This document shows positions 34,556 through 41,139 of a stretch of 41,139 nt of DNA, piece by piece. The position numbers and the translations under genes were made by a program. The stretch comes from Candidatus Cloacimonetes bacterium HGW-Cloacimonetes-1. Its GTDB lineage: Bacteria > Cloacimonadota > Cloacimonadia > Cloacimonadales > Cloacimonadaceae. The notes beneath the pieces are model-generated. The model was given only the letters and a program-made list of their open reading frames with translations. It was not told where the DNA came from and made no database searches. The stretch lies in contig PHBQ01000020.1 of assembly GCA_002841975.1 (NCBI GenBank), positions 1-41,139 of the forward strand, given 5' to 3'. Positions within the stretch are counted from its first letter, which is position 1, and each line of letters starts with the position of its first letter.

Positions 34556-37394
34556 TACCACTAGCATTCCGATTCTGACAGATAGCATCAGATTCGTTGC
34601 CATAGATATCGAAACGACCGGTTTGAGTGCCGAAAGAGACGAAATTATCGAGATTGCTGCGATCCGTTTTGATGCTGGAAAGGTAACCGCCAAATACGAT
34701 TCCTTTGTGAAACCAAAGAAGGGATTACCCAAATTTATCGAATACTTGACTCATATCTCGCCCGCTGATCTCAAGAATGCTCCGCCTCCACTCGAGGTGT
34801 TGAAGGAATTCAGGGATTTCATCGGCGACAGCATCCTGGTGGGGCACAACATTTCTTTTGATCTGGGTTTTATCAATCATAATCTGGTGAAGAACGGGGA
34901 ATTACCGCTCATCAACAAGTATTGGGATACTGTGGAACTCAGTAGAGTCTTTTTCCCCTTTACCAATGACCACAAACTGGCTACGATGGTGGACCACTTT
35001 GGGATCAATCTGGCAAATGCCCATCGGGCCGATGCTGATGCAGAAGCCACAGGCCTATTGCTGAATCAAATTGCAGATTATGTAATCCGTCACTTTCCGT
35101 TGATGCTCAATGCACGCTTGCTGGATCTGGCAAAACAAGCATCCAATAACGACGGACTAGACTCGTTTTTGGCTATCCTAGTGGAATATCAAAGACGGTA
35201 TTCCCTAGTGGGGACAAAGACCAAACTACCCCAAAATGACTTGCACAACATCATTGAAAACCAGGTTTCTGATATTCCCATTACGGTGAATCAAGTCTTT
35301 GGTGTGGATGGACTCTTTGCCCAGAGGTTCTCAAATTACGAGATCCGGAACGGGCAGATTGATATGGCCAACAAAGTTCAGCAAGCTTTCGACAACCTGG
35401 AGCATCTGGTGATCGAAGCAGGAACGGGCGTTGGCAAGTCCTTTGCCTATTTGGTCCCGGCACTTCGTTTTGCACTGGCCAGTGGCTCCAAAGTAGTAGT
35501 TTCTACCAACACCAAGAATTTGCAAGAACAGCTGTTTTGCAAAGATCTGCCCCAGCTCAAGGACATGGTTCCCATCTCATTCAAAGCAGTATTGGTAAAG
35601 GGCAGGGAAAACTATGTATGTGAACGCCGCTGGGAAGAGCTGCTCCTGGAACAAACACGTGGGATCACCACTTATGAAGCACAAGCACTGTTGTATCTCC
35701 TCATCTGGAAACAGCTGAGCCACACCGGTGATGTTTCAGAGAACTCGTCGTTTGACAAGTCACGATTTAGCATCGTGTGGCGCAAGATATGTTCCGACCG
35801 CTATCTCTGCATGAATCGCAAATGTCACAACTTTAACAAATGCCATGTCATGGCTCTGCGCAAGCACATAGAGTCTGCCTCGATCGTGATTGTAAATCAT
35901 TCCTTACTCTTGGCAGATCTGAAGTCCGAAAATGCCACCTTAGGAGAATATCAACACCTCATAGTGGACGAAGCACACAATCTTATGGCATCGGCTTCAA
36001 AACACCTTGGATTTGACGTAACATACGCGGACTTGATCAACTTGTTTAATCAGTTGGCTTCACCGCATAAAAAGCATCATACGGGCTTTGTGCGCCAGTT
36101 AAAAACCAACGTTGGCAAAAGCTTGCTCAGTGAAGCTGCCAAAGAGCAAACGGCAAACATCTGTAAAAACATTGAAGATCTGACGGAGCAACTACGTAAA
36201 CCTGTTACTGCGCTCTTCATTAGCGTAGGCAAACAAGTCGATATTGCCGATAAATACGGGAAACTCCGTATCAAGGTCAGCAGTGAAGCACCCGAGCTTT
36301 TTGCATCCTTGCAGGAAGTGATATCCGGATGGCGCAACCTCATGAAGGAACTCAAAGCTCTTTCGAATGTCATGAGTTCCTTTAACAGCAAACTGGTACC
36401 CAATTATGATCTCATGTCCGAATCGATGAATGCTTTTGAAATGCGTGCGTATGAAACCGAAGGCGAACTGCTGACGTTACTGAACCCAGATCTGGACAAT
36501 TATGCGATGTGGCTGGAAAACAACCCCAAGCCCGACCGCAACATCCCATCCTCAGCCATCTGTTATGCACCGATCGAAGTGAATCTGCATCTCAACAACA
36601 TTCTATACAAGAATATCCCGTGCATAGTGTTTACCTCTGCCACCTTGGCTTTGAGAGGGTCATTTAAATACTTCATGGGGCAGAGTGGGCTCAGCTTGGT
36701 CGAAGGTCATATGGTTCGAGAGGTTATTGTCGAATCTCCTTTTGACTATCAAAAACAAACCAAACTCCTGATTGCCAGCTTCTTACCTGAACACAAAGAC
36801 AAGTTTTATTTGAACCAAGCTTTGTCTTGCCTCGAGCAGATTGTCACTTCCACTCACGTGGGAACGATGATACTCTTTACTTCATACTTTGATTTGAACA
36901 ATGTTTACAACCATTTAGGTGACACCCTGTACCACAACAACCGCCCATTTTTTGCCCAAGGCAAAGGTGGAAGCCGTTCCTCTATGCTGAACGAATTTAA
37001 ACGCAACAACAACGGTGTACTTTTGGGTACCAATTCATTCTGGGAAGGCGTGGATGTGCAAGGCGAATCTCTATCGCTATTGATCCTCTACAAACTGCCC
37101 TTCCAGGTGCCCAGTGAACCCTTGGTGGAAGCATATATAGACAAGCTGGAACGCGAGAATCATGACTCCTTTATGCACTACATGCTCCCCAACGCACTAT
37201 TAAAACTGCGACAAGGATTTGGTCGTTTGATCCGGAGCAAGAGCGATAATGGTATTGTCCTCATCATGGACTCTCGAGTTTCCAACAAACGCTATGGTGA
37301 GTTCTTTAAACAAGTATTACCTGCCACCTGTTCAGAGATACGGGATCCCTTACAATTGACGACTGAGATCTCGAATTTCTTTAGCAAAATCTAA
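34545..37394 (+). CDS. dinG: DnaQ-DinG fusion: 3'-5' exonuclease plus Fe-S helicase
   Basis: I place the start at ATG 34545 (AAAGGTGA about 11 nt upstream), overlapping the regulator's end by 11 nt. The product has 949 residues. Residues 15-175 are a DEDDh exonuclease: AIDIETTG, VGHNISFDLGF and HRADADAEAT. From about 250 it is an XPD/DinG helicase, with Walker A EAGTGVGKS, VDEAHN, SATLAL and GRLIRS motifs. Four Cys (VCERR, LCMNRKCHNFNKC) would hold the 4Fe-4S cluster. Exonuclease-DinG fusions are typical of Firmicutes-type DinG and also occur in other phyla. It acts in unwinding damaged DNA, R-loops or G4s. Confidence 0.92.
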   Translation: MTDSTTSIPILTDSIRFVAIDIETTGLSAERDEIIEIAAIRFDAGKVTAKYDSFVKPKKGLPKFIEYLTHISPADLKNAPPPLEVLKEFRDFIGDSILVGHNISFDLGFINHNLVKNGELPLINKYWDTVELSRVFFPFTNDHKLATMVDHFGINLANAHRADADAEATGLLLNQIADYVIRHFPLMLNARLLDLAKQASNNDGLDSFLAILVEYQRRYSLVGTKTKLPQNDLHNIIENQVSDIPITVNQVFGVDGLFAQRFSNYEIRNGQIDMANKVQQAFDNLEHLVIEAGTGVGKSFAYLVPALRFALASGSKVVVSTNTKNLQEQLFCKDLPQLKDMVPISFKAVLVKGRENYVCERRWEELLLEQTRGITTYEAQALLYLLIWKQLSHTGDVSENSSFDKSRFSIVWRKICSDRYLCMNRKCHNFNKCHVMALRKHIESASIVIVNHSLLLADLKSENATLGEYQHLIVDEAHNLMASASKHLGFDVTYADLINLFNQLASPHKKHHTGFVRQLKTNVGKSLLSEAAKEQTANICKNIEDLTEQLRKPVTALFISVGKQVDIADKYGKLRIKVSSEAPELFASLQEVISGWRNLMKELKALSNVMSSFNSKLVPNYDLMSESMNAFEMRAYETEGELLTLLNPDLDNYAMWLENNPKPDRNIPSSAICYAPIEVNLHLNNILYKNIPCIVFTSATLALRGSFKYFMGQSGLSLVEGHMVREVIVESPFDYQKQTKLLIASFLPEHKDKFYLNQALSCLEQIVTSTHVGTMILFTSYFDLNNVYNHLGDTLYHNNRPFFAQGKGGSRSSMLNEFKRNNNGVLLGTNSFWEGVDVQGESLSLLILYKLPFQVPSEPLVEAYIDKLERENHDSFMHYMLPNALLKLRQGFGRLIRSKSDNGIVLIMDSRVSNKRYGEFFKQVLPATCSEIRDPLQLTTEISNFFSKI

Positions 37395-37436
37395 CCGATA
37401 ACCAATTGCAGATTTGAATTCTCAAGGGGAGGAAAC

Positions 37437-38372
37437 TTGAGCTATAAAACTATGATCTTAAACCGCTTTCCGGAACTGTATGAGACTGGAATCATCCGCT
37501 TCGACGAGAGTATGAGACTTCACACCAGCTTCCGGATCGGTGGTCCTGCGGATATATTTTGCACTCCACACTCGGTGTATGTGATGGCAGAACTTCTCAA
37601 GTTTGCTGTGAGCAGCCAGATACCTTATCTCGTCATCGGCAAAGGCTCGAACCTTTTGATCGGTGACAAGGGCTTTCGCGGAATGGTAATCTCTACTCTA
37701 ATGCTTAACAAAATTGTACGATTTGGTACTTCAATATACGCGGAGTGTGGTGCCACACTGAAGGATCTCTGTGATTTGGCGCAGGTGAGTGGCCTCTCCG
37801 GCTTAGAATTTGCCAGCGGAATACCAGGTAGCGTTGGCGGTGCCGTCTTTATGAATGCCGGTGCTTACAATGGCGAGATCAAGGACGCATTGAGTAAAAG
37901 CATGTGTCTCACTCGGGAAAATAGTGCTTCCGCCTTTCCATTGCAATTTGTTCCTCTTAGCAACCTTGACCACCTCTTTGCCTATCGCTCCAGCATCCTC
38001 AGCCGCGACCATCTGATCCATCTGTATTCGGTATTTGAGCTCAAACCCGTACCCCCGGAGGATATCAAAGCCAAAATGGATGAACTTGATGCCATGCGCA
38101 GCAGTAAACAACCGCTCGATCTTCCCAGCGCCGGAAGCATATTCAAACGCCCTCCCGGACATTTTACCGGACAACTTATAGACGAGTGCAATCTCCGTGG
38201 CCACCGCATTGGTGGAGCTGCCATTTCCGACAAACACTGTGGATTCATTGTCAACGTGGGCGGCGCTACGGCTCAGGATGTCCTCGACCTGATAGCTTTT
38301 GTGTCAGCAAGCGTGCGAGATCGGTTTGGAGTAGAATTGGAACCGGAAATCCGCCTGATTGGAGAAAAATGA
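37437..38372 (+). CDS. murB: UDP-N-acetylenolpyruvoylglucosamine reductase
   Basis: This 311-residue protein uses TTG 37437 with a strong GGGGAGGA ribosome site. It has an FAD-binding N-terminal half (TSFRIGGPADIF, then VIGKGSNLLIGDKGFRG, then GLEFASGIPGSVGGAVFMNAGAYNG broken into its usual blocks). The catalytic part has SAGSIFKRP (proton-donor Ser) and the terminal Glu in LEPEIRLIG. Its length fits type II MurB. It makes UDP-MurNAc for peptidoglycan in the cytoplasm. It follows dinG by 42 nt and overlaps the permease gene (ATGA). Confidence 0.95.
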   Translation: MSYKTMILNRFPELYETGIIRFDESMRLHTSFRIGGPADIFCTPHSVYVMAELLKFAVSSQIPYLVIGKGSNLLIGDKGFRGMVISTLMLNKIVRFGTSIYAECGATLKDLCDLAQVSGLSGLEFASGIPGSVGGAVFMNAGAYNGEIKDALSKSMCLTRENSASAFPLQFVPLSNLDHLFAYRSSILSRDHLIHLYSVFELKPVPPEDIKAKMDELDAMRSSKQPLDLPSAGSIFKRPPGHFTGQLIDECNLRGHRIGGAAISDKHCGFIVNVGGATAQDVLDLIAFVSASVRDRFGVELEPEIRLIGEK

Positions 38373-39145
38373 AGCCCCAAACATCGGCGATCCTGTACCC
38401 TCTATCCTTTTTTGTTTTGCTGATGCTGGGATGGCAATACATCAGCACCAGAGCACTGCTGTCATTTTGGATCTTCCCTTCTCCCAAAGCTGTATTCATG
38501 GTCTTTTGGGAGCACTATGACCTGCTTTGGTATCATCTCAAGTTCACTTTATACGCCACACTATCCGGACTATTGATCAGCATAGTCTTGGGTATGGTAT
38601 TGGCGATCTTAATGGACTTGTTTACACTCTTCAAAAAGACTATTTACCCCTATATCGTGGTCACGCAAACTGTTCCGATCATTGCTGTGGCACCGCTCTT
38701 AATCATCTGGTTTGGTTATGGAATATCCGCCAAAATCTTTACAGTGATCCTGATCTGTTCCTTTCCGATCGCCATGAACTTGTACGATGGCTTCCGCCAA
38801 GTTTCGATAGACCATATTCGCCTCATGCAATCCATGGGAGCCGGCAAGTGGAAGATATTCCGTTTTCTGAAGCTACCATCAGCATTGCCGAATCTCTTCA
38901 CAGGTCTCAAACTGGCAGCCACCTACAGTGTGATGGGTGCGATCATCGGAGAATGGTTAGGAGGATATGCAGGCCTGGGTATATACATGACCAGAGCCAC
39001 CAAATCGTACCAGACAGCCAGTGTTTTTGCTATCATTGTCTTGATTGTGATGCTTAGTATGCTACTCTTTGGATTGATGAGTTTACTGGAAAAAATCTAC
39101 CTGCGTCGCTACAAACAACAAGCCATGGAATACGAAGAGATATAA
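38369..39145 (+). CDS. ABC transporter permease of the SsuC/TauC/ThiX class
   Basis: I place the start at ATG 38369, overlapping the murB stop with GGAG upstream; the open frame begins earlier but inside murB. This 258-residue protein has about six membrane helices. The cytoplasmic EAA loop is present in IRLMQSMGAGKWKIFRFLKL (about residues 148-167). The family takes up sulfonates, nitrate, taurine or pyrimidine precursors. No ATPase or binding-protein gene is in the window, so partners must be encoded elsewhere or lie in a different operon. The substrate cannot be told. Confidence 0.9.
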   Translation: MKPQTSAILYPLSFFVLLMLGWQYISTRALLSFWIFPSPKAVFMVFWEHYDLLWYHLKFTLYATLSGLLISIVLGMVLAILMDLFTLFKKTIYPYIVVTQTVPIIAVAPLLIIWFGYGISAKIFTVILICSFPIAMNLYDGFRQVSIDHIRLMQSMGAGKWKIFRFLKLPSALPNLFTGLKLAATYSVMGAIIGEWLGGYAGLGIYMTRATKSYQTASVFAIIVLIVMLSMLLFGLMSLLEKIYLRRYKQQAMEYEEI

Positions 39146-39151
39146 AAAAAA

Positions 39152-39172
39152 GAGGGGTACATCGTACCCCTC
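39152..39172 (-). terminator. intrinsic terminator between permease and lipoprotein genes
   Basis: GAGGGGTAC and GTACCCCTC form a perfect 9-bp stem, interrupted by 3 bp. On the minus strand it is followed by a run of T (complement of the A-run at 39144-39151). It ends the lipoprotein transcript and may also stop the permease transcript, although on the plus strand it lacks a T-run. Confidence 0.88.
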
Positions 39173-39196
39173 ATCAGACATAAAGTAATTTGTTAC

Positions 39197-39478
39197 CTAT
39201 TCGCCTGTTACAATTGTCTCATACTTCCAGATAAAGATCATCCAAGTCATATTGTAGTTAACTGTAGAGATCTTGGTAATTCCACCATTTTGAGCGGCTT
39301 TATGGATGGCAACATCTTTGGAAGCCATTGGCGGGAAACCTAAGAAACCGGTCTGAGAGTAAACACCGACTTTTGTACCCAGGGGATTTGATGTCGCTGA
39401 TACCGGAAGATTGTAGGAACATGCCGATAACACGAGAATCAACAACAAGGCTAATCCGATCAGAGTTTTTGTTTTCAT
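39197..39478 (-). CDS. small TRL-like lipoprotein
   Basis: I place the start at ATG 39478 because AAGGAG lies upstream and a signal peptide follows at once (MKTKTLIGLALLLILVLSAC). The lipobox is LSAC with Cys20. The mature part, with GTKVGVYSQTGFLG, AAQNGGITKISTVNY and YETIVTG, matches the pattern of TRL-like (tRNA-associated locus) proteins. These are small exported proteins of unknown function that often occur in tandem. It has its own promoter and terminator, so it is a single-gene unit. Confidence 0.85.
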   Translation of the reverse strand: MKTKTLIGLALLLILVLSACSYNLPVSATSNPLGTKVGVYSQTGFLGFPPMASKDVAIHKAAQNGGITKISTVNYNMTWMIFIWKYETIVTGE

Positions 39479-39506
39479 AATGAACTCCTTGATTTTTAAT
39501 GACACA

Positions 39507-39535
39507 TAGATATTTCTTAACACTTTACATGTCAA
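39507..39535 (-). promoter_or_regulatory. promoter of the TRL-like lipoprotein gene
   Basis: On the minus strand TTGACA (39535-39530), a 17-bp spacer and TATCTA (39512-39507) form a good sigma-70 promoter, about 30 bp before the start codon. It lies directly after the pyrophosphatase stop. Confidence 0.68.
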
Positions 39536-39540
39536 GAAAA

Positions 39541-41139
39541 TTATTCTTGTCCCATTGCGCTTTCTGCAGGAAGTTCTTCCTGAGCTGGCATAGCGGGAGC
39601 GGCATTGTATAATACTTCATTGTTATACTGAGACTTCTCACCTTTTGGAGTATATAGTGCTTCAATTCTGGGGGAGTAAGCTACAATAAAACCCGCAAAT
39701 ACGATAGAGATCATGCTCATGAGCTTGATCAAGATATTGATGCAAGGGCCAGATGTATCTTTGAAGGGATCTCCGACTGTATCACCGACTACGGTGGCTT
39801 TGTGACAGTCAGAACCTTTGCCGCCATGGACTCCGGTTTCTACATATTTCTTGGCATTGTCCCAGGCTCCACCGGCGTTGTTCATCATGGTAGCCAGGAT
39901 AAAGCCGGTGGTCAGACCACCCACCAATACTCCCAGTACTCCGGCTACGCCAAAGATTAACCCCACCACGATAGGTGTCAAAATACCGATTAATGCGGGT
40001 AGGATCATTTCCTGTTGTGCACTTAATGTCGATATTCTCACGCAGTTTGCATAATCCGGCTTCGTTGTTCCCTCCAGGATACCTGGCATCGTCCGGAACT
40101 GCCGACGAACTTCTTCGACCATCTTTCCTGCTGCTTTTCCAACTGCTTTGATAGTGAGAGCTGAAAAGACAAATACTACCATACCACCCAAGAAAATACC
40201 CATCAGGAACTTTGGATTCAGCACGAAAATCTTGTAATAATCTATGTATTGCATGATTGAAGCATTATCAGCTTTGATATTTGCAGAGTACTCCTGTGTA
40301 TAAGCTATATGAAGATATGGCACTTGCCCGATTTTCTGACCCATGAGTACTATACCGTTACGAACTTCTTCCATATAAGCTGCCAAAAGAGCCATACCTG
40401 TCAAAGCCGCAGAACCGATCGCAAATCCCTTGCCTGTTGCAGCTGTAGTATTGCCAACGGAATCGAGATTGTCGGTACGTTCCCGAACTTCTTCAGGAAG
40501 ATGACACATTTGGGCATTTCCACCGGCATTATCAGCAATAGGTCCAAAGGCATCCATTGCCAGTGTCACACCTAAAGTTGCCAACATTCCGACTGCACCA
40601 AAACCTATGCCATAGAGTCCCATTTCAATGGATTCAAACCCACGACTAAAGCTAAATGCCGCCATCACTGCCACGACGATTGTGATAACAGGAGCGGCAG
40701 TTGAGAGCATTCCCAAGCCAATTCCTTCGAGGATCACGGTCGCAGGGCCAAATTCGGCTTGATCTGCAATTGCCCGTGTTGGTTTATAACTGTGTGAAGT
40801 ACTACGCTCTGTGAACCAACCGATCAGGATACCTGCCAACAGGCCTGTTATGGCCGAAAGGAAGATACCAAAGGAATACTCCGCAGGTAGCATACTTCTT
40901 GTGATAAAATATGCCGCGATTGCGATCAGGAGAGAGCTAAAATATACGCTTTTATTGAGGGCAAACATCAGTTCTTTGGGGCCTGCATTTTCTTTGGTTG
41001 ATACCATAAATATACCGAAAATAGAGAGGAAGGCACCAACTCCTGCCAAAGCCATCGGAGCTGTAACAAAGCGTATCATCCAAGTACTGATCCAGCTGGC
41101 ATCATGAGAAATACCCATTTGCATTACGGCACTCATTCC
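39541..41139 (-). CDS. hppA: membrane-bound ion-pumping pyrophosphatase (5' end cut by window edge)
   Basis: The C-terminal 532 codons are visible. The frame runs past the right edge, and the N-terminal helices with the first catalytic motif are missing. Visible parts include GGNAQMCHLPEEVRERTDNL, SVGNTTAATGKGFAIGSAA and the final catalytic loop (GGAWDNAKKYVE, then KGSDCHKATVVGDTVGDPFK). Ala and Gly in GNTTAATGKG are the residues of K+-dependent members, which pump Na+ or H+ across the membrane using pyrophosphate. The Na+-specific Glu lies in the unseen or N-terminal part, so the ion is open. The C-terminal tail of about 35 residues (PAMPAQEELPAESAMGQE) is an unusual Pro/Glu-rich extension. 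Confidence 0.95.
   Translation of the reverse strand, partial: GMSAVMQMGISHDASWISTWMIRFVTAPMALAGVGAFLSIFGIFMVSTKENAGPKELMFALNKSVYFSSLLIAIAAYFITRSMLPAEYSFGIFLSAITGLLAGILIGWFTERSTSHSYKPTRAIADQAEFGPATVILEGIGLGMLSTAAPVITIVVAVMAAFSFSRGFESIEMGLYGIGFGAVGMLATLGVTLAMDAFGPIADNAGGNAQMCHLPEEVRERTDNLDSVGNTTAATGKGFAIGSAALTGMALLAAYMEEVRNGIVLMGQKIGQVPYLHIAYTQEYSANIKADNASIMQYIDYYKIFVLNPKFLMGIFLGGMVVFVFSALTIKAVGKAAGKMVEEVRRQFRTMPGILEGTTKPDYANCVRISTLSAQQEMILPALIGILTPIVVGLIFGVAGVLGVLVGGLTTGFILATMMNNAGGAWDNAKKYVETGVHGGKGSDCHKATVVGDTVGDPFKDTSGPCINILIKLMSMISIVFAGFIVAYSPRIEALYTPKGEKSQYNNEVLYNAAPAMPAQEELPAESAMGQE

Noticed and set aside
38186-38368. 61-residue extension of the ABC permease
   Set aside because: It lies inside murB in another frame. 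The ATGA overlap at 38369 with GGAG upstream is the natural start and precedes the first membrane helix.

Overview
The window joins two kinds of DNA: an accessory, mobile-element and defence block (about 1-30235) and an ordinary chromosomal stretch (about 30250-41139). The core part carries a sigma-54 activator, a DnaQ-DinG helicase, murB, an ABC permease, a TRL-type lipoprotein and a membrane pyrophosphatase. This set, with no archaeal or Gram-positive traits, fits a diderm anaerobic bacterium. I suspect a Cloacimonadota-like lineage, but that rests on gene style only; there is no rRNA or other marker.

Left block (1-4740): an S24-type, LexA-like repressor on the minus strand (cut by the window edge) lies divergent from a rightward operon. 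That operon encodes a 31-residue leader peptide, a small HTH protein, a Mu-type DDE transposase, a MuB-like AAA ATPase and a winged-helix protein. Candidate overlapping promoters with palindromic operators sit between the two. An AGCACTGTGAC repeat family precedes the HTH gene. This is the repressor-A-B layout of phage Mu and Mu-like transposons.

Cargo block (29598 down to 4936): sixteen minus-strand genes, mostly spaced or overlapped as in operons. In transcription order they are: (i) a helical protein, an AAA ATPase and a PHP-DnaE relative without polymerase residues; (ii) two nuclease-like proteins; (iii) a DUF3883-type SNF2 helicase, a DUF1156 DNA methyltransferase and a DUF499 ATPase, a recognisable restriction/anti-phage type core; (iv) a possible caspase-like protein, a PD-(D/E)XK-like protein, a Shedu-like (DUF4263) protein and a truncated DUF262 protein fused to a copied DUF499 tail; (v) two WXG100-like helical hairpins, a membrane coiled-coil protein and a large FtsK/EssC-like ATPase, resembling a minimal type VII secretion module.

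Right boundary (29981-30235): about seven directional sites with consensus TGTGACACnnATTTGTCAAA (read leftward) end in a TGT...-type tip. Core genes resume within about 20 bp. My main hypothesis is that a Mu-like transposon, repressed by an SOS-sensitive repressor, spans from left of the window to about 30235 and carries the whole defence cargo. The left end is outside the window, so this cannot be proved here.

The most novel-looking units are the WXG-pair/FtsK module and the PHP-DnaE-like/AAA/helical-protein triad. Domain calls are from reading motifs; no database search was run.
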